Shown: piece after piece, positions 12,604 to 23,811 of the stretch
How positions within the stretch are numbered: position 1 is the stretch's first letter
How the letters are laid out: each line of letters starts with the position of its first letter
From: Juglans regia
Lineage: Eukaryota > Streptophyta > Magnoliopsida > Fagales > Juglandaceae
NCBI RefSeq assembly: GCF_001411555.2
Contig: NC_049911.1
Coordinates: 2,728,001 to 2,792,000 of the forward strand
Length of the DNA stretch: 64,000 nucleotides
Reading direction: 5' to 3'
Position numbers and translations under genes: made by a program
The notes under the pieces: model-generated
What the model was told of the DNA's origin: nothing
The model's input: only the letters and a program-made list of their open reading frames with translations
The model's database searches: none

Positions 12604-12816
12604 TTCCCCAGACATGGTTGTGTTGTAAGGCTCAACAACGGTGTCAGAGACCTTTGGGGATGGGAAGATGAAGAAGGTGAGCATCATTCGGTCTAGGTAT
12701 TCCTCTCTGATCTTTGAGATCAAAAGGGTACCCATACCAGATCCATGGTACCAGGCTCCAAATCCATGAGAACAACACATTGCCCACCTTGGATGTGAAG
12801 GATCTCACGGAGAAAG
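12604..12816 (-). pseudogene. Rearranged beta-tubulin pseudogene fragment
   Basis: Three separate pieces of beta-tubulin are joined on the minus strand. The N-terminal piece has [11 protein letters not shown] (about 12813-12778). The second has [11 protein letters not shown] (about 12774-12742), a residue-65-like segment. The third has [20 protein letters not shown] and continues through [15 protein letters not shown] (about 12737-12605), a segment from about residue 150 on. The intervening GTP-binding and linker segments are missing, the pieces lie in different frames and the start Met is lost. It sits inside the hAT-like element, so it was probably captured and internally deleted there. Confidence 0.88.
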
Positions 12817-12857
12817 CGAAACAGAGATAAAATAGAGCGGGAAAGGAGGATAGCAAG

Positions 12858-12901
<44 letters not shown>

Positions 12902-13737
12902 TATGAATGGAAATGAATGATCCCTGGGTCAAGACTCTGGTGATTCAATCGGGTGAATCCATAGAGAGAGAGTATTATTGATGAGTGATGTTGATGGGGG
13001 GTTTTCGGTTTTGTGCAGATTTTTCAAACTTTTTAAAGTTTAGGGTACAACTACTACCCATTTTTAATTAAAGGGTTTTTTTCTTGTAAATTTAGAAACG
13101 GTGCGGTTCTTTTCTTCGGTGGTCGGTTTCGACCGATAATAGATATAATAAATCCGATATTTATTTTGATCCAATGAATCCGACTAAAGTCGGGTGGGCC
13201 TACGTCAGACCTTTCGGTTTAATCGGGTGAAGTACTTTTTTGCACAGGCCTAATGGATAGGGTTGAAGTCTTATATCACAGCCCAGATTGAGAAATTTAA
13301 ACCTAATCTAACAGAGAAGACAATACAAGGTTGTGTTGGTTTCAGTATCTAGATCACAGGGTGTGATAGAGGCTGTAATTGGTGGTACGTACTACATGAT
13401 AGATTATTATATTGTTTGTATTTTAAAGAAATATTTTCCAAAACATTTAAGATGGCATTTGCTAATTTATTCAGAAGAATTTGCCATACTGTTTTAAAAA
13501 ACATTCTCTGTACGTAGTTTTCATTCAGTCATACAATTAATGTTATTATGCTATTAATGCATAGACAGAAACACCACATGCAGACAAGAAGATCATGTAA
13601 AAGAAAGATTTAAGTGCATGCAGAACACTTGTGCTCAGGCCAATTCCTTAATCATAAAATTCTCTTCACTCTTATCTCCGGTACATACTACGTTTGCTTT
13701 AAACATATTCTAACGCTTTTCACAATTGCTCTGTTAT

Positions 13738-14919
13738 TCATACTATATCATTTGCTCCGCTTATAGAAACTAGGCTTTCCATGTAAGGAATGATCTGCAA
13801 CGAGAGTAATTCTCCATCAATTTGAAGATTCGTCATCTCTTTGGTAGAAGGGTCATACAAGGCTAGTTGTCCATCATCTTTTTCCCAGAATATAATGTCA
13901 TTCCTCCAATATTGTAATGGTTGAAAAACTCCAGTAAGAGGGCCAACCCTGAACAGCTTTGTCCAAGACTCTGTAACCCCATATTCATGCAACAACCATA
14001 TATCCCACCACATTTGCGACCCCTCTTCGACTACAGCTTTCCAAGAAATACCCAAAGCAACCAATTCATTCAACAAGAAACATTCTAGATATTTATCATT
14101 AGCATACCCTATATCGCTACCATCCGGCAGCGGAGTTTTTATGAATACCTCATTGGTTATGTCAAATGACATAATACCTTGCCAATTTGTATCACCATTA
14201 CCCGATGCCCACCAAGTACCTATTCCATTCTGGTTTGTCCTCATACCTCTAGTAGAATCCCAAATATGACAAGGGACGCTGTCAATTTGTCTCCAAGAAT
14301 TGGTTCTTAAGCTATATACCTCACTATGGTACATGCAGAACATCGGAAAGTATGGATCTAAGTAAGAGTCGGGTTCGTAGAGTCGAAAATTCTTGATTAT
14401 CTTGTAGTCGTGAGTTTTGGCATCGAAACCAAACCCGATACCGTTAAAGTCAACAAAATCATAGTCGGCAGAAAGACGGGGCATGTTTGATATGGGGACA
14501 ACCTTTGTTTCTTTAGTTGCGGGGTTCCATAATAGAGTATTATTCCAACTGCTGTTATCATGAAGACAAACAAGACCATTACAGGAGCCCACGATATACA
14601 TCTGTGCTCTCTTGTCCATAATTCCAGAATATGGTGTAGGTAGCGGTACCTGCGCGAGGGATACTTGGAGAGTTTCGTAAGAAAGTGTGGAGACGACAAG
14701 TTTAGAGGTGATTTTATCACGCCGGTTAACGAGAAAAAGGGCATTCTTGTTCCTGTTGGAAGGGGACTGAGTGTGGAGGAGGTGTTTATAGATGAAGGTT
14801 TGATCTGAAATGAAGGCGTACCAGGATTTGCAGACGCACTTAAATCGCGATAAAGAAATAACGGGCAGCCATAGCAGAATCTGTAACAGCAAGTCGTCTG
14901 GAAAGTCGTCGTTGTTCAT
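13738..14919 (-). CDS. F-box/FBA protein A, SLF/SFB-like, intact
   Basis: 393 residues in a single exon; the ATG at 14919 begins MNNDDFPDDLLLQIL. The F-box motif spans about residues 5-45 (LPVISLSRFKCVCKSWYAFI), the surface that binds SKP1 in an SCF E3 ubiquitin ligase. An F-box-associated domain follows, with GSCNGLVCLHDN, LLWNPATKETKVVP, IGFGFDAKTHDYKII, SEVYSLRTNSW and a C-terminal PYMESLVSISG. Length, single-exon form and motif order match S-locus F-box proteins of Rosaceae and Solanaceae, but also many other FBA proteins. A TATA-like TTTATAAT lies about 110 bp upstream. Copy B is a pseudogene of this gene and copy E a diverged intact paralogue. A T-run at 14939-14953 was gained upstream relative to B. 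Its role in pollen recognition is inferred from family and linkage only. Confidence 0.92.
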   Translation of the reverse strand: MNNDDFPDDLLLQILLWLPVISLSRFKCVCKSWYAFISDQTFIYKHLLHTQSPSNRNKNALFLVNRRDKITSKLVVSTLSYETLQVSLAQVPLPTPYSGIMDKRAQMYIVGSCNGLVCLHDNSSWNNTLLWNPATKETKVVPISNMPRLSADYDFVDFNGIGFGFDAKTHDYKIIKNFRLYEPDSYLDPYFPMFCMYHSEVYSLRTNSWRQIDSVPCHIWDSTRGMRTNQNGIGTWWASGNGDTNWQGIMSFDITNEVFIKTPLPDGSDIGYANDKYLECFLLNELVALGISWKAVVEEGSQMWWDIWLLHEYGVTESWTKLFRVGPLTGVFQPLQYWRNDIIFWEKDDGQLALYDPSTKEMTNLQIDGELLSLQIIPYMESLVSISGANDIV

Positions 14920-15029
14920 CAGCTTGGTCTCTTACCTGTTTTTTTTTTTTTTGAAAGGGCTCGGTTTCTTTACTTGATTGCAAGCTTGACTAGTTTGCGC
15001 AATATGAAGCTTGAGTATGTACGTATTCT

Positions 15030-15038
15030 TATTATAAA
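15030..15038 (-). promoter_or_regulatory. TATA-like box of F-box A
   Basis: Reads TTTATAAT on the minus strand, in a context conserved with copies B (about 23070) and E (57703-57710). Confidence 0.5.
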
Positions 15039-16294
15039 GCCAAGAGGTGTGAAAAGTAAATGAGAAGTTGGCGTAATAAATGTGCAAAATCACCGAACGT
15101 TAATGTTGTTTATGCTCATAAAGGCTTTCCCTCGAAATTTTCTCTCATTTCATGCGAATATGTTGTAATTATCATGCATGCATACAGATGGTCATTTATT
15201 TGGAAATTATATATAGTTGCATTTATGGCTGGCCATTCTTATAATAGCTGGCAATTAGATGGCGTGTGAATAATTTTCTCTATGTAGAGATATCGATCGA
15301 CTTATATATAAAAAGAAAAAATGGTGATTAATTTTGAGTGTTGTGTGAAAAGATTGTACTCACCTTTTCCGGTGAGATTCTGATTAATTAATAATATTGT
15401 TTTACCCATACCCGAAACACCACAATTACTTAGCAAATCGGCAAAATTCTTAGGGTATTGTAATTAATATTATATACAAAGGATTGCTATATATTAATCA
15501 CCACATGATGATGCGCGCAGACACAACACAAAATCAGTACTTAACATGCTCTAGTATTTCCCTCAAGATACACGCATTACTCATGCACCTACGCACGTAC
15601 TTCATTTTTTCTGTACAATTTCTTAATATAAAAAAATGATTAATTTACGATCAATTATATATATAGTGATCATATACATGGAATCGCTTCCATCTTCAAG
15701 GTTGATATCTTATCAGAATAAATGGTTGATTTAGATCGCATGAAATATATACTATTAGCTTACTACAAGAAACAGGGTCTTTCCCGACGCTTAAATTCGC
15801 CGCAAATAACACTATAAATTGCTGCAAATACTTTTTTGCAGCGATTTATGCTGCGCCGGACTTTCGTCGCAATTGTAGAGCCTTTCAAAAGATTTGCCAG
15901 CGAAATACAAAATTCATCGGCAAAAATTTTTATTTACAGCGATTTTTTTCGCTGCTAATATTATTAATTTCGCCTCAAATAACGTTGGGATTTTAGTCTC
16001 GTTTTGCTGCGAAAAATTATTTGCAGCGTTTTATATCGTCGCTAATACACAAAAAATTGCTGGAAATACTTTCATATTATTTGCAGCGTGTTAAAAAAAC
16101 GCCTCGTATACTATTTTTTGCAGTGGTTAAAATCGCTGCAAAAAAGATTCTCTTTCGCGGCGAGTAATTGTTGCTGTAAAAGGATATTTCTGGCGATATT
16201 TAGTCGCCAGAAATAGTGTTATTTGACAAAAAACTATTTGCGGCGAGATATTCTCGTGTTTCAAAAAATAATAAAAAAAAAATCCATGCCAGCA

Positions 16295-16328
16295 GAATTT
16301 TACCTTACAGATTTGTAAGGTAAAATTC
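16295..16328. repeat. Perfect 15-bp hairpin
   Basis: GAATTTTACCTTACA, a 4-base loop, then its exact reverse complement. Lies inside CACTA element 1, just after the subterminal repeats. Confidence 0.8.
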
Positions 16329-18280
16329 TTTTGACATTCTCTGAAAAGATTCCTGCCCCTAATATGACCATATTATGATCTCCTTAACTCAAATGAAAGG
16401 ACTATAATATATGCTTAAGAATAAAAAAACTAAAACCAAAAAATAGTAAATAAACCATGCTTGAGAATGAAACTCACCATTCCACAATATGATCCTAGCC
16501 TAACTCAATAACTGAAATATTAACCAATAAACAATAAACCATTAATTTCTCAATAGTAAATGGAGATGATATTCTTTCAAGAAGAACAATCATTTCATTT
16601 ACTCTATACCCAAGTGTCAATTCATTTACTCTATAATAGAAACCTGATCCTGAAGTTTTTCCTCTATTCTTATGCCTACAAACAATAGCCAACTCCGGAA
16701 TAAAATGTGGAAGTAAAAAATAGATAAATAAATTGATAAAGAAGTCACAAAATAAATTCTTTGCAGTTGGTCTGCTCAATAAAATAAGATTAGTCACTAA
16801 ATGTCAAGTGATAATTGCCATTAAAAGAATACACCCATGAACCAACAACATTTTTCGAGCAACAAAGTCAATTGAGTGGGATCTAGTCCTAATCATTAAG
16901 TTTAATTAGTCCAACAGCTTCATGCTTATGGCTGTTCAGTAAGTATGGAACACTAAATATATATATAAGATAGGTGAAGACAATCTCAGCCTCGCTTTAT
17001 GCATAGAAATTCCCAAGACACTCTAAAGTATATATATAGAAAGAGCATAGTCCAAGTGTACTATGTTAAAATCTCTGGACCTTGTATCCAGCAATATCCT
17101 TAGTAACACCAGGCAATGGGCCCACTATAGCTCACTTCATCTTCCCCCGCACTATGAAAGAAAAATAGAAGCTGTTATTTTTCAATTTACAGGGCTTTAA
17201 GACCACAAACAATAATAATTTAATATACTTCCATATTTACACCTATGATGAGAAAATTACATTTCACGGTATGAAGCAAAACATAGTAGTGTCTTACTAG
17301 GAAAGAGAGATGATGTCAAGACTTGTACATTTAGAACTTATAACTAGCATTACTCTTGTACATTTGATAAATGTTGACAGTCTTCCATTCAATACAGTTT
17401 CAAACCACCACTTTTTCAGACACCACCAAAGCAAATGCATAGATAGAGGGAAGAAATAACAATGCAAATGCATCCCGCATGCAAAATTCAAGAAAAATAA
17501 TATCAACAAAATAATACAATAATCCATTAACCTTGGTGCAGAGGAAGAGAAATGGAATTATTAACATTTATCAAACAATAAGTATCCCATCTTATAAACA
17601 CAGATCAAATGTCAACTTTCAAGTCAGTTATTCCAACATTCTTCCAACATTCTTACAGCAACTTCATTGGGAATGACTTCATCCACCCACCTACACAAAG
17701 GAACAAGAAAGCCTCACTGCCAAGAAATACACAATTTCCTCATCCATAAAACAAAGCCATTCGATGATACACTACACACCATATATCAAACTAAAGCGTA
17801 CTATCTACATACTTGAAATTTTATGGAAGGAAAATTCCAAGTAGCCATACATCATTCTTCCAAAGTTTCAAAGGTACTCAAATATAAACAATGGAGATGA
17901 TTACTCCACATAAAAAAAGTACCAATGTAGAAAAAACATACTCCCATTTGAATTTAGAAGACCAGTATCTTTTTTGTGATGATAGCATATATAAACACCA
18001 GCAATAAAATAAGCAAGGCATCATGATTTCCTGCCAAAAATGACATTTTGAATAATTAAGCATGCATTGGGGATGGTAATCAAGTTTATCTTGAGTAAAA
18101 CAATTTACATAAACCAGGAGTAGAACAACATCTTCTTATTATATTTATTTCAACCTTCTTTTATTCATTTTCTCCCTTGACTTCTTAATTTCAACCTTCT
18201 TTTATTCATTTTATGTATTAGTGTTTTTCAAAGTAATAACATCTTCTTATTGTATTTATTTTAATTCTTCTTTTGAGCAG

Positions 18281-18550
18281 GTGGGTAAGACAAACAAGAG
18301 AAAGCAGCTAGGGCCTATGATCTTGCTGCACTGAAATACTGGGGAGCATCCACTACTACCAATTTTCAAGTAAGTTTGTTCTCAAATGCATAAAAATGCT
18401 GCCATGCATTATTTGTGTCATTAATGCACTTGGGTTGGTTCTAATTTGTGGACACTGATTCAATTGGCTTTTGCAGATCAGTAACTATGAGAAGGAATTG
18501 GAGGAGATGAAGCACATGACAAGACAAGAATTTGTGGCCTCTATTAGAAG
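18281..18550 (+). pseudogene. Captured AP2 (AINTEGUMENTA/PLETHORA-like) exon fragments
   Basis: The first exon piece, up to about 18369, contains [20 protein letters not shown], the end of the first AP2 domain. A GTAAGT donor, an intron with a TTTTGCAG acceptor and a second exon (18477-18550) follow. The second exon reads [20 protein letters not shown] and SIRR and ends at a GTGAGA donor. This matches the linker between the two AP2 domains in ANT/PLT-type factors. The start of the first piece is frameshifted relative to AP2 proteins and no other exons are present. It is a gene fragment carried by CACTA element 1, not a functional gene. Confidence 0.88.
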
Positions 18551-20625
18551 GTGAGATATATATTGATCATGGCGTTATTAGCTTGCAGGAGTGAAATTTG
18601 ACTCAGTAAAATCTTGGTATGTGGAAAAATCATGCAGACTAGATTTAACATGTCAACATTGCCCAACCCATTTTCTCTGTCTGGAAGATATTCATGACAA
18701 TGAGCAATGTCTTCATAATGAATACATTATAGTTACATGCAGCATATGTGCTTGATGATCCCTAGAGTTATAGTTACATTATAGTTACATGCAGCATATG
18801 TGCTTTGAGACTTGTAACACAGTAGTCATGACCATAGCTTGTGGTCCAATTAAATTATTGTTGCACAAGTACTGATCTGAATGTGCTTCATAAACCTATA
18901 TATATATATATATATCTAACACTACTGCCTAGTGAACCTAAGTCACTCTTACTATCAATTAAATTGAAAATATGTATTCAGGGATTTATAAAATTGAAAA
19001 AAGAAATTACAGAATCTATCCCTAAGCAGATTCAAGTGATAAACAATATAAAGGGAAACTGCAGCACCAATGTTGGATGCTTCATAGAAGCATAAAAATG
19101 GCAAACTGTAAACAACACAGTACTACAATCCGTACAGAAACTCAATACCAAAAGAAAAAAGAACAGCAACAACAATAGATGCACAACACCATTTCCCAGG
19201 GTCTCTTTTTCTTGGTCCTCCACGCACCACTCAGAAAAATTAGGAAATATGACAAAATAAGATGCATTTCTAAAAGGTTTAAAAAGTAGCATACTGAGAG
19301 GGGTGGTCGTGGTGGTTGCTTGGCGTGGAATGGTGGCTCGGGAGGAGCACGGTGGCGCTGGGGAAAGCTGGTGACCGTGGGTTGCGAACAGAGCTGGGGA
19401 GAGAGGGAGGGCCTCAGGCTGCAGGGCTGGGCGTGGAGGAGAATGGGGCTCCGACAGAGAACTGGCGACGACGTCGACGTGTGGGTGGTGGCAAACGGCG
19501 TCCCTAGTGGCAGCAATATAGAGAAATCCGAGAGAGACAGAGCTGAGGTCAAATTCGGGGAGGAAAGAGATCGGTGGGGGGGGTGGGGGAGAATGAGGGG
19601 GTGCCCGTCGAGGTGAGGTGGCGGTGGCGTGGCCGGCGTGGGTTGTGCTCAAGAAGGAAGATCGTGGGAGAGAGAAGGGGAGGGAGGGGGGAAGGGCTAG
19701 AGGGAAATGAATTGAGAATAGGCGGGCATTTTAATTTAACTAGCTTTTTTCGGCATCTTAATCTTGCCGCAAATACTAAAATCCTCACCGCAAATAAAAA
19801 AGTCATTAGCAACAAAAATAATATTGCTCCAAATACTCATTTGCGGCGACAAAAAATTGTCGAAAATACACTTACAGTACATTCGACAGGTTCAGTTTTA
19901 AGGCTGAATTCCGCGGCGAAGTTTAAATTCGCCGCAAATAAGTAGGATTTCTAGTTATTTTTTGTGGCGATTTTAAATAACGCTGGAAATAATCTATTTT
20001 GGCGATTTTTAAACATAAAAAATCGCTGCAAATGACCACTTTCACAACCATAGCGATTAACTAACCGTTGCAAAAAATTAGTTACTTTTTCTAGTGAATT
20101 GTGCAGCACAAAAAGTCACAAGTCGCTGCAAAAGACCAATTTAGTATTTGTGGTGAATTTCTCAGTCGTAAAAAGTGAAAAAATCGCCGCAAAAGACCTT
20201 AAATATATAGCTGCATTCATACTTTTATTTTGTACCAAAATGGTACAAGTAACAGGCATGCACTCAAAATACTTTGCGTGATCTTATGAGAGTCAACCAT
20301 CTAATTCATTCCATAAAAGTTTTAGCAAATTTGCGATCAATGTTTATCTAAAGTAAGCTCAATTAGTAGAAAGAGATGGATTTATACTTCTATCCACTCC
20401 AATTTGCTTTTGTTGATAAGATCAACAACTACATGTTAGATCAAATAAGTGAAATGAATCTAAAATTCTATCTTGAGATTCATACTATGTGAATTCAATA
20501 TGTTTATTAGCAGATCACATATTACAAATATTCTATTTTAGTCTCTAAATGACGAGAAAATATTGTTATATTACTACAATGCTAATTATGAGAATCTTAT
20601 ATTTTAGTAAAATTTTTAGAACCAC

Positions 20626-20661
20626 AATTCAATTCTTGAAAAAACCGTAATAAATATAGAG

Positions 20662-20695
<34 letters not shown>

Positions 20696-21239
20696 CAAGT
20701 ATAGCCCAACCCGAATTTTTGGGTTTCCAAGCTAGTCTCATCCGAGTTCCGGTCCGGGTCATAACCCTGGTTAGGTATGCCCGGGAATAGTCTTAAGATG
20801 GAGATTTTGTTTTGTATGCTGTGAGGGATGTTATTGATTGTGTTTGAACTTTTTTTTTATATTGATTAGGTTTGATTAGGGTTTCATAAGGGTTCAATTT
20901 GGATTGGGGGCGGAGTGGAGGCCCAAACTATTGCACCCAGTGCATGCGAGGGAGGGACAGGGGCCCCTCTTTTGGGGGGTGCGGATAGCACCCCTACTCC
21001 TAGATTAGTATGTATGATGTAGCACTCCTATCCTATCGCAACATGTTATATAATTGTCATTATTTATTTACACACTAAATATAATTGAGATGACATCTTA
21101 TAATAGTGTACGTGAAAGCACTACATGATTATACTGTAAGAAAATAATATAAATTTTGCGGATTATAGGTGGGTTTGGCCCCATTAATGCACTTAAATGG
21201 GATCGAGTTGCATGTGCCTTATAAGATAAAAGAACAAAT
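20626..21239. other. Spacer between duplication copies A and B
   Basis: Includes an (AT)n microsatellite at about 20662-20691 and a GGGTTTCCAAG/CCGGTCCGGG-type repeat near 20715-20765. No gene was seen. Confidence 0.5.
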
Positions 21240-21812
21240 TAATTTAGTCAGATACACTAATCTTTTTATTTTGTTAGAGATGAACTCTGTGAGTGTGTAA
21301 GAATTCACAACATTAGTTAAATAAATAGTGAATAGGGTTGAAGTCTTATATCACAGCCCAGATTGAGAAATTTAAACCCAATCTAACAGAGAAGACAATA
21401 CAAGGTTGTGTTGGTTTCAGTATCTAGAACACAGGGTGTGATAGAGGCTGTAATTGGTGGTACGTACTACATGATAGATTATTATATTGTTTGTATTTTA
21501 AAGAAATATTTTCCAAAACATTTAAGATGGCATTTGCTAATTTATTGAGAAGAATTTGCCATACTGTTTTAAAAAACATTCTCTGTACGTAGTTTTCATT
21601 CAGTCATACAATTAATGTTATTATGCTATTAATGTATAGACAGAAACACCACATGCAGACAAGAAGATCATGTAAAAGAAAGATTTAAGTGCATGCAGAA
21701 CACTTGTGCTCAGGCCAATTCCTTAATCATAAAATTCTCTTCACTCTTATCTCCGGTACATACTACGTTTGCTTTAAACATATTCTAACGCTTTTCACAA
21801 TTGCTCTGTTAT

Positions 21813-22994
21813 TCATAATATATCATTTGCTCCGCTTATAGAAACTAGGCTTTCCGTGTAAGGAATGATCTGCAACGAGAGTAATTCTCCACCAATTTGA
21901 AGATTCGTCATCTCTTTGGTAGAAGGGTCATACAAGGCTAGTTGTCCATCATCTTTTTCCCAGAATATAATGTCATTCCTCCAATATTCTAATGGTTGAA
22001 AAACTCCAGTAAGAGGGCCAACCCTAAACAGCTTTGTCCAAGACTCCGTAACCCCATATTCATGCAACAACCATATATCCCACCACATTTGCGACCCCTC
22101 TTCGACTACAGCTTTCCAAGAAATACCCAAAGCAACCAATTCATTCAACAAGAAATATTCTAGATATTTATCATTAGCATACCCTATATCGCTACCATCC
22201 GGCAGCGGAGTTTTTATGAATACCTCATTGGTTATGTCAAATGACAAAATACCTTGCCAATTTGTATCATCATTACCCGTTGCCCACCAAGTACCTATTC
22301 CATTCTGGTTTGTCCTCATACCTCTAGTAGAATCCCAAATATGACAAGGGACGCTGTCAATTTGTCTCCAAGAATTGGTTCTTAAGCTATATACCTCACT
22401 ATGGTACATGCAGATTATCGGAAAGTATGGATCTAAGTAAGAGTCGTGTTCGTAGAGTCAGAAATTCTTGATTATCTTGTAGTCGTGAGTTTTGGCATCA
22501 AAACCAAACCCGATGCCGTTAAGGACGACAAAATCATAGTCGGCAGAAAGGCGGGGCATGTTTGATATGGGGACAACCTTTGTTTCTTTAGTTGCAGGGT
22601 TCCATAATAGAGTATTATTCCAACTGCTGTTATCGTGAAGACAAACGAGACCATTACAGGAGCCCACGATATACATCTGTGCTCTCTTGTCCATAATTCC
22701 AGAATATGGTGAAGGTAGCGGTACCTATGCGGAGGATACTTGGAGAGTTTCGTAAGAAAGTGTGGAGACGACAAGTTTGGAGGTGATTTTATCACGCCGG
22801 TTAACGAGAAGAAGGGCATTCTTGTTCCTGTTGGAAGGGGATTGAGTGTGGAGGAGGTGTTTATAGATGAAGGTTTGATCTGAAATGAAGGCGTACCAGG
22901 ATTTGCAGACACACTTGAATCGTAATAAAGAAATAACGGGCAGCCATAGCAGAATCTGTAACACCAAGTCGTCTGGAAAGTTGTTGTTGTTCAT
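21813..22994 (-). pseudogene. F-box/FBA pseudogene B
   Basis: Copy of F-box A beginning MNNNNFPDDLVLQILLW at 22994. Two nonsense changes break it: a TAG at about 22724-22726 where A has CAG, about 90 codons in, and a TGA at about 22461 where A has CGA. Downstream frames stay open (22458-22694 and 21813-22409), so decay is recent. A truncated F-box-only product of about 89 residues could in principle be made from the first part, but the FBA recognition domain would be missing. Confidence 0.93.
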
Positions 22995-23811
22995 CAGATT
23001 GGTTTCTTTACTTGATTGCAAGCTTGATCACTAGTGTGCGCAATATGAAGCATGAGTATGTACATCTTCTTATTATAAAGCCAAGAGGTGTGAAAAGTAA
23101 ATGAGAAGTTGGCGTAATAAATGTGCAAAATCACCCAACGTTAATGATATTTATGCTCATAAAGGCATTCCCTCGACGTGTTCCCGAATCCCCCATTTCA
23201 TGATCGTTGCTAATTACCATACAGAATAATTATATATAGTTGCATTTATGGCTGGCCATTCTTATATTAATAGCTGGCAATTTGATGGCGTATGAATAAT
23301 TTTCTCTATGTAGAGATATTGATCGACTTATATATAAAAAGAAAAAATGGTGATTAATTTTGAGTGTTGTGAAAAGATTGTACTCACCTTTTCCGGAGAG
23401 ATTCTAATTAATTAATAATATTGTTTTACCCATACCCAAAACACCACAATTAATTAGCAAATCGGCAGAATTCTTAGGTTACTGTAATTAATATTATATA
23501 GAAAGGAATGCTATATATTAACCACTACATGATGCGCGCAGACACAAAATCAGTACCTAACATATATGCATGCTCTAGTATTTCCCTCAAGATACGTATT
23601 ACTCATGCCTGACCTACTTAATTCATTTTTTCTTTACAATTTCTTAATATAACAAAAGGATTAATTGATCAATGGCATCATGAAATACGTAAGATCAATT
23701 ATATATATAGTGATATACTTGGATTCGCTTCCGGTTGATATCTTCTCATAATAAATTGTTGGTTTAGGCCGCATGAAAATATATACTACTAGCAACATTT
23801 ATATTTTTTTT

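Larger units (their letters stand above)
6420..13252. mobile_element. hAT-like element carrying tubulin scraps, split by a gypsy element
   Basis: Its ends are TAGGGCTGCAACTCAACCC on the left and, in reverse complement, TAGGCCTGTGCAAAAAAG on the right. Flanking direct repeats GTGGATAG (6412-6419) and ATGGATAG (13253-13260) match at 7 of 8 positions. The matching place in copy B (about 21311-21317) has a single uninterrupted TGAATAG, which is an empty-site control. Without the gypsy insertion (6929-12542) the element is about 1.2 kb, has no transposase and contains beta-tubulin fragments, so it looks like a non-autonomous element that captured host sequence. Confidence 0.72.
15761..20200. mobile_element. 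CACTA element 1, right end lost
   Basis: The left end is TACTACAAGAAACAGGGTC (first base changed from the CACTA consensus), followed by subterminal repeats of GCGGCGATTT/AAATCGCCGC type through about 16260 and again at 19740-20195. The first 150 bp match, inverted, the right end of element 2 (40790-40942). The right side matches, inverted, 36150-36300 of element 2 but stops at about 20200, so the last roughly 130 bp with the terminal repeat are missing. A GC-rich block at about 19300-19720 matches, inverted, 36540-36860. No transposase domain was seen. It carries AP2 gene exons. Confidence 0.85.
6333..20625. repeat. Segmental duplication copy A (F-box A unit), interrupted by insertions
   Basis: Matches copy B (21240-26872) in the same orientation once later insertions are removed: 6333-6419 matches about 21240-21317, 13254-15760 matches about 21318-23790, and about 20225-20625 matches 26478-26872. 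The native unit is about 3 kb and carries the F-box gene with its promoter and 3' flank. Over the F-box region I counted about 38 differences in 1.18 kb (about 3%). The copies are head to tail and about 0.6 kb apart. Confidence 0.88.

Noticed and set aside
19032..19945. Long open frames on both strands (up to 206 codons)
   Set aside because: They sit in the GC-rich leader of CACTA element 1, which recurs inverted in element 2 with different frames. Not conserved as protein.
20200..20212. GCT at the truncated right edge of CACTA element 1 as its target duplication
   Set aside because: It matches the GCT at 15758-15760, but the terminal repeat is missing there and three bases can match by chance.
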